DNA of 28,322 nucleotides from JAJPHT01 sp035526585 (GCA_035526585.1 DATLCC010000025.1:1-28322), one strand, 5' to 3'; positions 20,393 to 28,210 are shown, counted from the stretch's first letter. Translations and numbers: made by a program. Notes: generated by a model from the letters alone, not told the origin.

Positions 20393-21684
20393 AGTGCCTC
20401 GACCACCCGCATCGCGGCGAGGACGCGCGCGTCGTCCCCATCGCGCCCGATCACCTGCATGCCCACGGGGAGCCCGTCGACGCGCAAGGGCACGCTGCCG
20501 GCGGGCACGCGCGCGAGGTTCGCGCTCACGGTGAGCACGTCGGCTGCATACATCTCGCGCGGATCGCCGGTGCGCGCGCCGATCTTGAACGCGCGCATCG
20601 GCATCGTGGGGCCCATGAGCACGTCGCAGCCTGCGAGCGCCGCCTCGAATTCCCGCGCGAGCTGCGCTCGCGCACGAAGAGCGGCGTCGTACCACGCGCC
20701 GCGCTCCTCGCGGCTCGTGACGAACGTGCCGAGGAGGATGCGGCGCTTCACCTCCGCGCCAAAGCTGGCGCGCGCGTGCGACTGCGACTCGGCGGCGGAA
20801 GCGGCCGAGCCGGGGGATCCGTAGCGGAAGCCGTCGAGGCGGGCCATCGCGCTCGCGAACTCGGCGTAGTTCAGCACGTAGTAGGCGGCGAGGGCGTGGG
20901 GCACGCTCGGGAGCTCGACGTCGACGAGCGCGGCCCCGCGATGCTCCAACGTGCGCAGCGCGGCGCGCACGGGCGCTTCGACGTCGGGCGCGAGCCCCTC
21001 GAAGAACTCGCGCGGCACGCCGATCGCGAGCTCGTTCGCGCTCGTCGAGGTCGCAGGAGCGATCTCCCGAGTGCAGACCGTGTCCCGCGGATCGGGCCCC
21101 GCGATCGCGCGCAGGAGCGCCTCCACGCCGGCGACGTCGCGCGCGAGCGGCGCAGGACTTTCGAGGCTCATGGCGAGGTCCGCCATGCCATGGCGGCTCA
21201 CGAGCCCGTGGCTGGGCTTGAGGGCGGCGATGCCGCAGAAGGCGGCTGGGCAGCGCGCGCTGCCGCCCGTGTCGCTGCCGATCGCGACGTCGACGACGCC
21301 TGCCGCGACGCTCGCGCCCGCCCCGCTGGAGGAGCCGCCCGGCACGCGCGCGAGGTCGCGGGGGTTGAGCGTCGGACCGAACGCGCTGTTCTCCCCGGAG
21401 GAGCCGGCCGCGAACTCGTCCATGTTCGTCTTGCCGAGGATGGTCGCGCCCGCCGCCTCGAGCCGCTCGACGACGGTCGCCGTGTAGGGCGAGTGATAGC
21501 GTTCCAGGTGGCGGGAGCCGCACGTCATCGGGCGCCCTTTCCACGCGAGGTTGTCCTTCAGGCTCGCGACCATGCCCGAAAGCGGCCCGTCCCGCGCGCG
21601 CGGCGCGTCGCCTTCGACGTGCAGGAACGCGCGCCACGGGTCCGCCCCCAGCCGCTCGCGCGCACGCTCGAAGGCCCCGCTCAC
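20389..21684 (-). CDS. gatA: Aspartyl/glutamyl-tRNA amidotransferase subunit A (GatA)
   Basis: Amidase-signature glutaminase that supplies ammonia to GatB. 431 residues. The Ser-cisSer-Lys catalytic triad is visible: K43 in SLKDN, the cis-serine in PGGSSSGAGASVAAG (S118/S119) and the nucleophile S142 in SDTGGSARCPAAFCG. Other family text is GKTNMDEFAAGSSGENSAFG (84-103) and GPTMPMRAF near the C-terminus. The length is a little short for GatA (about 450-485). The start overlaps the gatC stop by 4 bp (ATGA), so the subunits are translated in coupled order C-A-B. Confidence 0.94.
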   Translation of the reverse strand: MSGAFERARERLGADPWRAFLHVEGDAPRARDGPLSGMVASLKDNLAWKGRPMTCGSRHLERYHSPYTATVVERLEAAGATILGKTNMDEFAAGSSGENSAFGPTLNPRDLARVPGGSSSGAGASVAAGVVDVAIGSDTGGSARCPAAFCGIAALKPSHGLVSRHGMADLAMSLESPAPLARDVAGVEALLRAIAGPDPRDTVCTREIAPATSTSANELAIGVPREFFEGLAPDVEAPVRAALRTLEHRGAALVDVELPSVPHALAAYYVLNYAEFASAMARLDGFRYGSPGSAASAAESQSHARASFGAEVKRRILLGTFVTSREERGAWYDAALRARAQLAREFEAALAGCDVLMGPTMPMRAFKIGARTGDPREMYAADVLTVSANLARVPAGSVPLRVDGLPVGMQVIGRDGDDARVLAAMRVVEAL

Positions 21685-21974
21685 GGGATCCCCCTGCCCA
21701 CGCGCACGCCGCGCGTCGCCGCATCCACGTGGGGCGCCGCGGCGAGGATCGCGTCCACCTCGTCCGGCGGAGCCGGGGCGACCGCGTCCTCGCGCAGCGC
21801 GCCTGGCTCAGGCTCCGGAGCGGGCGGGAGGGCGCGCGCGTGCTCGGCGAGCGCGGCGAACTCGCGGGTGATCGCGTCGCAGGCCGCGGCGAGCTCGCGC
21901 ACCTCCTCCGGGGTGAGGCGCAGGCGCGCGAGCGCGGCGAGGCGGCGCGCCTCCAGCTCCCAGTCCACCGGCAT
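21681..21974 (-). CDS. gatC: Aspartyl/glutamyl-tRNA amidotransferase subunit C (GatC)
   Basis: 97-residue stabilising subunit that clamps GatA to GatB. Family text: ARRLAALARLRLTPEEVREL at the N-terminus (residues 9-28) and the C-terminal LREDAVAPAPPDEVDAILAA segment, the conserved LRxDxV...xxxILAxAP motif. The ATG at 21974 gives the usual length of about 95; the frame is open further upstream, but that stretch has no family similarity. It is the first gene of the operon. The tRNA-Asn gene is divergent, 162 bp away. Confidence 0.9.
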   Translation of the reverse strand: MPVDWELEARRLAALARLRLTPEEVRELAAACDAITREFAALAEHARALPPAPEPEPGALREDAVAPAPPDEVDAILAAAPHVDAATRGVRVGRGIP

Positions 21975-22136
21975 GCGGCGCCACGAGGCTGGACCCGCCA
22001 CATCAGCGTTCCCGTTCCGGGCGCTGGGCACGAAGCCGTCAGCATGCCGGAAACTGTCCCTGCACACCGGATGCAGCACAAGGTTCATGAGGGCGCGCGT
22101 CGCACGGAGTCTCAGGCGGGCGCGACCCGCACTCCT

Positions 22137-22209
22137 GGCTCTGTGGTCCAATTGGTAGCGATGTCGGACTGTTAATCCGACGGTCAAGGTTCGAGTCCTT
22201 GCGGAGCCG
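22137..22209 (+). tRNA. tRNA-Asn (anticodon GUU)
   Basis: Cloverleaf read directly: acceptor GGCTCTG/CGGAGCC (22137-22143/22202-22208, one T-G pair) and discriminator G22209. The D arm is weak (GTC/GAT, 3 bp) with loop CAATTGGTAGC. The anticodon stem is TCGGA/TCCGA with loop CTGTTAA (anticodon GTT). The T arm is CAAGG-TTCGAGT-CCTTG. CCA is not encoded, as is common in archaea. No intron. It lies divergently next to gatC, the first gene of the amidotransferase that would make Asn-tRNA(Asn). Confidence 0.95.
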
Positions 22210-22232
22210 CTTCCCGAGAGAGCTTCGGCTGT

Positions 22233-22952
22233 CTATCGCATGTCGTCGTACACCGACGGCTCGCCACGAAGGAGCACCCTTGTCGCCTCTTCGAACGACG
22301 CTGGAGCGGTGAAGCTCGCATCGAGGGGCGCGCGCCCTGGGAAATGCAGGGTCAGCTCCACGTGCTCGCCCTGGAGCACTTCTGCCGGTGTGGGCCACGT
22401 CAGGAGCTCCATCTCGGCGAGGTCGCCGGGCTCGAACTCCGCGCTCTCGTTCACGCCTTCGTACATCGTGACGTTGAACCCGAGGCCGCCGTCGAACCCG
22501 TAGCGGATCTCGCGCTCCGCGCCCGCGTGCGCGAGCGTGGCCCTGGCGTCCGCGAACTTCGTCGGGGAGCCGCCCGGCAGCATCGCGACGAGCACCCAGA
22601 TGCGGTCCATGCCATCGCTCGATGCGTTGCGCAGCCCCAGGACGCGCCGGAGAGCGATGTCGGGCGCGACGCCATCCGGTCCTCGCCCCGCGTCCGATGC
22701 ATCCGCCGTCGGAGATCCACAGATCGCCGCCCCTGCGTCGTCGAAGCCGACCAGGAAGGACCCTTCCTGACAACGCACGCCCGCCATCGGGAGGGCCTCG
22801 CAGTACGGGGCGCCGCCCAGCGCGATGCCTGTCACGAGCTCGCCGACCGCACAGCGGGTGCCATCGGCGTTCGAGGAGGAGGGGGACGCGACGTGCGCGC
22901 TCGCGGCGAGCGCGAGCGCGGATGCGACGACAGCGAGCCAGGCGACCTTCAT
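22233..22952 (-). CDS. Secreted or signal-anchored protein with archaellin-like beta domain
   Basis: 239 residues from the ATG at 22952. The N-terminus MKVAWLAVVASALALAASAH is a Sec-type signal peptide or anchor. Residues 30-80 contain short Cys-containing repeats (CAVGELVTGIALGGAPYC, CQEGSFLVGFDDAGAAIC), like the C-x-x-G-x-x-V-T-G-I-x-x-x-G motifs of surface and fibre proteins. Residues 100-228 resemble the outer beta-sandwich of archaellins: RIWVLVAMLPGGSPTKFADA, a EFEPGDLAEMEL strand and a final LDASFTAPASF. A class III (archaellin) signal is not visible, so it is probably not a filament subunit by itself. The frame continues upstream with a basic segment (KTEAEARKAARAIARW), which would make it a signal anchor. 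The function is unknown. Confidence 0.6.
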   Translation of the reverse strand: MKVAWLAVVASALALAASAHVASPSSSNADGTRCAVGELVTGIALGGAPYCEALPMAGVRCQEGSFLVGFDDAGAAICGSPTADASDAGRGPDGVAPDIALRRVLGLRNASSDGMDRIWVLVAMLPGGSPTKFADARATLAHAGAEREIRYGFDGGLGFNVTMYEGVNESAEFEPGDLAEMELLTWPTPAEVLQGEHVELTLHFPGRAPLDASFTAPASFEEATRVLLRGEPSVYDDMR

Positions 22953-23069
22953 CCAGCGCGCGATGGCGCGGGCGGCCTTCCTCGCTTCGGCTTCGGTCTT
23001 TGGCCGAACCTCCCGGAGCGGCCGATCGCGTCGAGGAGCAACACCCGCACGACCCGCTGCAGGCGCAGG

Positions 23070-23945
23070 ATGGGCACCCGCGTGCGCGTTTTCCAGAGCC
23101 CTTATGACGTAGACGGTCGACCCTTCTTCGTGGGTGTACCCGGAAAGGGGACGCTGATCGCCGTCGGTGGCGGCGAGGACAAGGCCGGCGAGATGCGCAT
23201 CCTGCGCCGCGCCCTCGAGCACGCGCCCGTCGCGCGCCGCATCGTCATCCTGCCAAGCGCGAGCGTCGATCCCCTCTGGGCCGCCGAGCTCCACGTCGAT
23301 GCGTTCCGCCGGCTGGGCGCGACCACGGTCGACATCCTGGACGTGCGCGCGCGCGAGCACGCGGCCCACCCCGCCGTCGTCGAGAGCGTGCGCCAGGCGG
23401 ACCTCGTCTACATGACGGGCGGCGACCAGGCGCGCCTCGCCGCGCTCCTCGCGGGGACGCCTGTGCTCGCGGCGCTCCACGAGAACATGGACCACGGCGG
23501 CGTCGTCGCGGGCACGAGCGCGGGCGCGGCAGCCATGAGCGCGACCATGATCGCGGAAGGCGCGGCGACGATGCGCAAGGGGAGCGTGCGCCTCACGCCC
23601 GGCCTGGGGCTCCTTCCCCACGTCGTCCTCGACACGCACTTCACCGAGCGCGGCCGCTTCGCGCGCATCTTCGAGGCCGTCGCGACGCATCCGGGCCTCC
23701 TGGGCATGGGCCTCGCCGAGGACACGGCGATCGTCGTGCGCGGAGGCGAGGTCGAGGTCGTCGGCGCAGGAAGCGTCGTCGTCGTCGACGGGCGCGAGAT
23801 GCACTCGTCCAACGCGAAGGACGCCGAGCACGACGCGCCGCTCGACGCCGAGAGGCTCATCGTGAGCACGTACTCGCACGGGCGCACGTTCCCGCTGGAG
23901 CGCGCGCCGACCGCGCTCGCGCGACGCGGCCGCGCGAAGGCGTGA
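23070..23945 (+). CDS. Cyanophycinase-family serine peptidase (S51)
   Basis: 291 residues. Cyanophycinases hydrolyse the Asp-Arg storage polymer cyanophycin to dipeptides. Visible family motifs: GTLIAVGGGEDK (27-38), VYMTGGDQARL (113-123), the nucleophile motif GTSAGAAAMSA (148-158, S150) and DTHFTERGRFARI (188-200), where cyanophycinases have D-x-H-F-x-x-R-x-R-x-x-R. A GTG at 23130 is a serious alternative start: it begins right at the conserved region (VGVPGKGTLIAVGG), and CTTATG at 23101-23106 lies about 26 bp before it, as for a leaderless mRNA. No cyanophycin synthetase is in the window, so the substrate may be another beta-aspartyl or acidic peptide. A 7-bp hairpin (23978-23993) follows the stop. 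Confidence 0.85.
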   Translation: MGTRVRVFQSPYDVDGRPFFVGVPGKGTLIAVGGGEDKAGEMRILRRALEHAPVARRIVILPSASVDPLWAAELHVDAFRRLGATTVDILDVRAREHAAHPAVVESVRQADLVYMTGGDQARLAALLAGTPVLAALHENMDHGGVVAGTSAGAAAMSATMIAEGAATMRKGSVRLTPGLGLLPHVVLDTHFTERGRFARIFEAVATHPGLLGMGLAEDTAIVVRGGEVEVVGAGSVVVVDGREMHSSNAKDAEHDAPLDAERLIVSTYSHGRTFPLERAPTALARRGRAKA

Positions 23946-24152
23946 TCCCATCCGCGGGGTCGGATGCGGTCGGATCTGACCTTCAGGAAGGTCGATCATC
24001 GGTCCGACCGCCCTTGGCGTCGCGGCTTCGCCGCGATGCTTCGCTCGCCGAGGGCGATCGTGGGTCGAGGGAAGCGACGGCTCCTACCCATCGGCCCGAC
24101 CTCACGGAACTGGCCGAAGGGTCAAGAGCGATGCCAAACATGGGCGCGACAG

Positions 24153-24236
24153 GCGGGCGTACCCAAGCCTGGTCACGGGGCAAGACTTAGGATCTTGTGG
24201 TGAAGACCATCCTCGGTTCGAATCCGAGCGCCCGCA
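24153..24236 (+). tRNA. tRNA-Leu (anticodon UAG)
   Basis: 84-nt class II tRNA. Acceptor GCGGGCG/CGCCCGC (24153-24159/24229-24235) with discriminator A24236. The D loop has CCTGGTC. The anticodon stem is CAAGA/TCTTG with loop CTTAGGA (anticodon TAG). There is a long variable arm (TGGTGAAGACCA) and the T arm CTCGG-TTCGAAT-CCGAG. No intron and no encoded CCA. The roughly 200 bp upstream hold only small hairpins. Confidence 0.95.
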
Positions 24237-24274
24237 CTCGATCCTCTGCCTCGCGGAAAGCCCGCGCGTCGCCC

Positions 24275-24559
24275 TCAGCGCTTCTTTGCTGCGGCCTTGC
24301 CACCCTTGCGGCCGGCCTTCGCGCGCTGCGTCTTCGGACCGGTGCGGGTGGCCGCGCGCTTCGCGCCCTTGCGGCTCGCTTTGCGGCCGGCCTTCTTGCT
24401 CGCGCGTGCCTTGCGCGCGGGGACCTTCTTGCCTTCGCGGCGCGCCTCGCTCATCGCGGCGGCGACCGCCTGGTCCTGCGGCATGCCTTCGTGGCGGTGC
24501 TTCTTGATGTGCCGCGAGATCTTGCTGCGCGCTGCGCTCGAATAGGCCGATGGCGCCAT
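24275..24559 (-). CDS. Small basic protein with a Lys/Ala/Gly tail
   Basis: 94 residues. Residues 1-45 (SKISRHIKKHRHEGMPQDQA VAAAMSEARREGKK) resemble the short K-H-x-H-E-G-x-P-x-x-Q-A-V-A-x-A-x-S-E-A motif that recurs in small phage and bacterial proteins of unknown role. Residues 46-94 are a lysine/arginine/alanine tail with RKGGKAAAKKR at the end, like KGG-type stress proteins and histone-like tails. The protein must be strongly positive and probably binds nucleic acid. GGAAGG lies 4-9 bp before the ATG at 24559 and an AT-rich TTTTGCAT patch about 30 bp before it. It ends 38 bp from the tRNA-Leu gene, convergently. No experimental function is known to me. Confidence 0.7.
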   Translation of the reverse strand: MAPSAYSSAARSKISRHIKKHRHEGMPQDQAVAAAMSEARREGKKVPARKARASKKAGRKASRKGAKRAATRTGPKTQRAKAGRKGGKAAAKKR

Positions 24560-24577
24560 GCCCTTCCGTCCGTGCTA

Positions 24578-25133
24578 TCATGCAAAAGGCTGGCGCCTGA
24601 TCCAAGCGCGACATCGAGCACGCGACCACCCCGCCAAAGCCCAAGCCCAAGCCCAGCCCAAGCCCAAGCCCCAGCCCTCGGTCACCGGATGTTCGTGGGC
24701 GTGTGCGTCGCGCCGGCAAGTGTGCTTGTGGCCCGTCGTAGCGCAGCGCATAGAGGCCGGTCGTCGCGTCGATGGCCCACACGAGGCCGCCCTCGACGCG
24801 GACGGACCAGACGGAGGGGACGTCGGTGAGCGTCGGGGTGCGGGGCACGCTCGCCGCGGCCTCGTGCGGCTGGTAGAAGGCGAGCGTGACGGGAGTTTGC
24901 GCGCGTTCGAGCGTCGAGACGTCGACGATCCACACGCCCGCATGGTAGTGCGCGATGTGCAGGCGGCCGTCGGTGAAGGCGACGTTGTGAAGGATCCGCG
25001 TGGTCGTGGTCCGCGACGATGGCGCTCGCGAAGTCAAACCGGGCTCGGGCGCGGGCGAGGCCGCGGGGTAGTGCGGCGCAGCCGTTTGGAGGCAGCCGGC
25101 CGCAAGGACGAGGACGAGAGGCGCCGCCCGCAT
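24578..25133 (-). pseudogene. Degenerate LVIVD-type lipoprotein gene (internally truncated, apparent frameshift)
   Basis: It starts at the ATG at 25133 with a lipobox signal (MRAAPLVLVLAAGC, C14) and a Pro/Ser/Thr linker. It then jumps straight into what looks like the last blades of a beta-propeller: ILHNVAFTDGRLHIAHYHAG, VWIVDVS (67-73), LVWAIDATTGLYALRYDG (117-134). LVIVD proteins normally have several such blades, so about half the domain seems missing. After RYDG the frame has no stop for 600 bp and would run through the next gene and the tRNA. Losing one base in the G-run near 24732 instead gives a His-rich tail and a stop at 24578. It may be a pseudogene, an error in the assembly or a reduced but functional lipoprotein. 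Confidence 0.5.
24636..24677. repeat. Imperfect hexanucleotide repeat (GCCCAA)n
   Basis: About seven imperfect copies of GCCCAA/TTGGGC, at the degenerate 3' end of the lipoprotein gene. Slippage here could have helped to disrupt that frame. Confidence 0.8.
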
Positions 25134-25213
25134 GCGTCCGGATACGGGATGCGGCGCATCAGACCCACCACGCGGCCACGAGCTTCTTGGGACTCGCCTC
25201 GGAAGGACGCTCG

Positions 25214-26008
25214 ATGCGGGGCAGCGTCCAGGTCGGCACGTCGGGCTACGTCTACGACCACTGGCGCGGCGCGTTCTACCCCGAGGACCTCCCGAAGTCG
25301 CGTTGGTTCGCGCACTACGCGGCGCGCTTCGAGACGGTCGAGGTGAACAATACGTACTACCGCCTCGCGACGGACAAGGCCGTCGCACGCTGGAAGGAGG
25401 CCGCGCCCCCCGGCTTTTCGTACGCGTTCAAGGCGCATCGCTACATCACGCACTACCGGCGCCTGCTGCGCCCCGAGGAGCCCCTGGAGCGCTTCTTCGC
25501 GCCGCTGAAGCCCCTCCGTGATATCACCGCGTGCGTGCTCTACCAGCTTCCCGCGAACGTCGTCCGCGACGACGCGCGTCTGCGCGGCTTCCTGCGCAAG
25601 CTTCCCGACGGCTGGCGCGCGGCCTTCGAGTTCCGCGATCCGTCGTGGCACGCGCCCGAGGTCCTCGACCTCCTCGGCGAGCACGGCGCCGCGCTCGTGA
25701 TCCACGATTGGCCGGAGTCGCGCCCGGTCCCCATCGAGGCCACGGCCGACCTGGTGTACCTGCGCTTCCACGGGGTCGAGCGCGCCTACGCCGGCCTCTA
25801 TGGCCCGCGCCGCCTCGCGGCGTGGCTCGCCCGCATCGAGGCGTGGCGCCGAGGCGGGCACTCGGTGCTCGCGTACTTCAACAACGACGAGCGCGCGTAC
25901 GCGGCGCGCGACGCCGCGTGGCTGCGCGACAAGGTCGCGGGGCGCGCGGCCGATCTGCCCGCGACCAAACGCGGCCGCGTCGCGCCGCGCCGCAGGAGGT
26001 CGCCCTGA
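25214..26008 (+). CDS. DUF72 (YecE-like) family protein
   Basis: 264 residues with a TIM-barrel-like DUF72 domain. Characteristic text: VQVGTSGYVYDHWRGAFYPE (5-24), FETVEVNNTYYRLATDK (about 40-56), GFSYAFKAHRYITHYRRL, and in the C-terminal half AAFEFRDPSWH, LVIHDWPESR, YLRFHG and VLAYFNNDERAYAARDA. The molecular function of the family is not established. The ATG at 25214 has GGAAGGA about 7 bp upstream; the longer frame upstream is antisense-like overlap with the lipoprotein gene. The protein ends in a basic tail (KRGRVAPRRRRSP). It is followed after about 110 bp by the DNA ligase gene in the same direction, probably in one operon. Confidence 0.9.
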   Translation: MRGSVQVGTSGYVYDHWRGAFYPEDLPKSRWFAHYAARFETVEVNNTYYRLATDKAVARWKEAAPPGFSYAFKAHRYITHYRRLLRPEEPLERFFAPLKPLRDITACVLYQLPANVVRDDARLRGFLRKLPDGWRAAFEFRDPSWHAPEVLDLLGEHGAALVIHDWPESRPVPIEATADLVYLRFHGVERAYAGLYGPRRLAAWLARIEAWRRGGHSVLAYFNNDERAYAARDAAWLRDKVAGRAADLPATKRGRVAPRRRRSP

Positions 26009-26121
26009 TGCCGATCTCGCAGACGAAGCCACGGAGGGCCACGGAGACGAAGGAAAGAGACTCCCTCGATCTGCGTGGACCTCCCTGGCTTCGTTCTCGA
26101 GCGGAGGTCGTCTCCGCATGA
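26008..26121 (+). CDS. Possible 37-residue bridging ORF between DUF72 and ligase genes
   Basis: The ATG overlaps the DUF72 stop (TGATG) and the TGA overlaps the ligase start (ATGA), the exact geometry of a translationally coupled gene. The peptide starts MPISQTKPRRATETKERDSL; it is polar and has no recognisable domain. Against a real gene: the same DNA is an inverted repeat (26023-26037 with 26080-26094, 15 bp, one mismatch) of the CCACGGAG kind that recurs in intergenic DNA of many prokaryotes. It may serve only to carry ribosomes to the ligase start. Confidence 0.3.
   Translation: MPISQTKPRRATETKERDSLDLRGPPWLRSRAEVVSA
26023..26094. repeat. Imperfect inverted repeat before the ligase gene
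   Basis: ACGAAGCCACGGAGG (26023-26037) is the reverse complement of CCTCCCTGGCTTCGT (26080-26094) except for one base. It forms a long hairpin around 42 nt in the gap between the DUF72 and ligase genes. Confidence 0.6.
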
Positions 26122-28007
26122 GGCGACGCGAGCCCGTCGGCAAGCGCGCCTCGGTGTCGCCGGCTCGCGGCAAGGCTCATCCGGGTCGCCGCGCTCCCGA
26201 GAGCGTGGACTACGACCGCCTCTGCGAGTATTACGAGAGGCTGGAAGCGACCACGAAACGCCTCGAGATGACGGACATCCTGGTCGAGCTCCTCAAGGAG
26301 AGCCCGTCGGACATCCGTCCCGTCGTGTACCTCACGCGCGGCCAGCTCGCCGCGGACTTCGTGGGGCTCGAGCTTGGGGTCGCCGACAAGCTCGTGATCC
26401 GCGCCCTCGTGCAGATCACCGGCCTCTCGGACGAGGAGGTCACGAAAGGATATCATAAGACCGGCGACCTGGGCGACACGGCCTTCGAGCTCCTGTCCAC
26501 CAAGGGCAAGCGCCGCAAGCAGGCCACGCTGTTCGAGGTCGCGGCGACGACCTCGCCTTTGACCATCTCCGAGGTCTTCGACAAGCTCCACGCCATCGCG
26601 AACGCCCACGGCTCGGGCTCGCAGGGCGAGAAGATGGCGATGCTCACGAAGCTCCTGCAGGACGCGTCCCCCCGCGCGGCGCGCTACCTCGTGCGCACCG
26701 TGACGGGGAAGCTCCGCCTGGGGATCGCGGACATGACGCTCCTCGACGCGCTCGCCGGGGCCTTCGCGACGAAGGAGTACAAGCCCGACCTCGAGCGCGC
26801 GTACAACGTCTCGTCGGACCTGGGGCTCGTTGCCGAGACGCTCGTGAAGGAAGGGCTCGAAGGCGTCGAGCGGCTGCACCTCACGGTGGGCGTCCCGGTG
26901 CGCGCGATGCTCGCGGAGCGCCTGCCGACGCCCGAGGACATCCTCGCGAAGCTCGGCGGCGAGGCGCTCGTCGAGCTGAAGTACGACGGGCTTCGACTCC
27001 AGGCGCACATCCCGCGCTCGGGCCCGGTCCGGTTCTACTCGCGCAGGCTCGAGGACCTGACGCCGCAGTTCCCCGACGTGGCCGAGGCGCTGCGCGCGGC
27101 GTTCCAAGGCAAGGAGGCGATCGTCGAGGGCGAGGTCGTCGCGATCGACCAGCTCACCGGCGAGATGCGCCCCTTCCAGGACACGGCGCTGCGCCGCGGC
27201 CGCAAGAAGGATCTCGCTCAATTGATCGAGTCGATGCCGGTGACCCTGTTCCTGTTCGACGCCCTGCTCGTCGACGGCGAGGACCTGACGACGAAGCCGC
27301 TTCCCGATCGACGCGGGGCGCTTGAGCGATCCTTCGGCGTCTCCGACACGATCGCCTTCACGCGGGCCCAGCGCGTGACGAAGCCGGAGGAGCTCATGGC
27401 CTTCTTCGATCGCAGCGTCGCGGAAGGCGCGGAAGGCATCATGGCGAAGTCGGTGCAGGCTGATAGCACCTACCGCGCCGGCGCGCGGGGCTGGCAGTGG
27501 ATCAAGTACAAGCGAGACTACCAGAGCGAGCTGCAGGACACGCTCGACCTCGTGGTCGTCGGCGCGCTCGTCGGCCGCGGCCGGCGCGCGGGATGGTACG
27601 GCGCGCTCCTCATGGCGGCGTACAACACGGAGGAGGACGTGTTCGAGAGCGTCTGCAAGCTCGGCACGGGCTTCAACGACGAGATGCTCCAGAGCCTCAC
27701 GGACGAGCTGAAGCAGACCGTCCACGAGGGCGGGCCGCATCCGCGGGTGCGGCCGGGGCTCGACTGCGACGTCTGGTTCGTCCCCACCAAGGTGCTCGAG
27801 GTCGTGGGCGCCGAGCTCACCCTTTCCCCCAACCACCGGGCCGGCTGGGGCGTGCTCAAGGCCGACGCTGGCCTCGCCGTGCGCTTCCCCCGCTTCACCG
27901 GCAAGTTCCGCGACGACAAGAAGCCCGAGCAGGCGACGGGGATCGACGAGCTCGTGTCGATGTTCAAGCTGCAGGGCAAGAAGCAGGTCTCGGACGACCC
28001 CGAGTGA
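26118..28007 (+). CDS. lig: ATP-dependent DNA ligase
   Basis: Seals nicks in duplex DNA through a ligase-AMP intermediate; the replicative ligase of archaea. In the 629-residue reading, an N-terminal DNA-binding domain (about 30-250; YDRLCEYYERLEATTKRLEM at 32-51) precedes the adenylation domain. Motif I is ELKYDGLRLQAH, with the adenylated K288. VEGEVVAID (motif III region), LFLFDALLVDG, GAEGIMAKSV (motif IV) and WQWIKYKRDYQ (motif V) follow, then an OB-fold C-terminal domain ending with RFPRFTGKFRDDK. The first 29 residues are a basic extension absent from most homologues. A GTG at 26205 (VDYDRLCEYYERLE) is an alternative start and gives 600 residues, nearer the family length. The ATG at 26118 overlaps a possible upstream small ORF (ATGA). 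Confidence 0.95.
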   Translation: MRRREPVGKRASVSPARGKAHPGRRAPESVDYDRLCEYYERLEATTKRLEMTDILVELLKESPSDIRPVVYLTRGQLAADFVGLELGVADKLVIRALVQITGLSDEEVTKGYHKTGDLGDTAFELLSTKGKRRKQATLFEVAATTSPLTISEVFDKLHAIANAHGSGSQGEKMAMLTKLLQDASPRAARYLVRTVTGKLRLGIADMTLLDALAGAFATKEYKPDLERAYNVSSDLGLVAETLVKEGLEGVERLHLTVGVPVRAMLAERLPTPEDILAKLGGEALVELKYDGLRLQAHIPRSGPVRFYSRRLEDLTPQFPDVAEALRAAFQGKEAIVEGEVVAIDQLTGEMRPFQDTALRRGRKKDLAQLIESMPVTLFLFDALLVDGEDLTTKPLPDRRGALERSFGVSDTIAFTRAQRVTKPEELMAFFDRSVAEGAEGIMAKSVQADSTYRAGARGWQWIKYKRDYQSELQDTLDLVVVGALVGRGRRAGWYGALLMAAYNTEEDVFESVCKLGTGFNDEMLQSLTDELKQTVHEGGPHPRVRPGLDCDVWFVPTKVLEVVGAELTLSPNHRAGWGVLKADAGLAVRFPRFTGKFRDDKKPEQATGIDELVSMFKLQGKKQVSDDPE

Positions 28008-28210
28008 CGTCGGACGCGGACGGGGGCGGGGAGAGGACGAGGGACGGTCGCGTCCGTTGGGCGCGGGCTCGGACGAGGGCTCGGGGAGCGCGCGCCCAGG
28101 CGCGGGCGGCCGAGCGGATACCCCCGCCCCCGCCCCCGCCCGCACCCTCCCGCGCCCACGCCCGCGCGCGCCCCGAGCCCCCGTCCCCGCCCAAGCCCGC
28201 AAGGCGGGAG
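28008..28210. other. GC-rich low-complexity region after the ligase gene
   Basis: No gene is supported. It is G-run-rich up to about 28090 and C-run-rich from about 28120 (CCCCCGCCCCCGCCCCCGCC), so opposite strands are quadruplex-prone on the two sides. The transition may fold back on itself. Confidence 0.5.

Noticed and set aside
20393..22081. Upstream extension of the gatB frame through gatA
   Set aside because: It is an alternative frame of the same-strand gatA gene; GatB begins with the GTG overlapping the gatA stop.
22344..23069. Upstream extension of the cyanophycinase frame to 22344
   Set aside because: It lies antisense to the archaellin-like gene and has the composition of a shadow frame. 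Conserved family text starts only after 23130.
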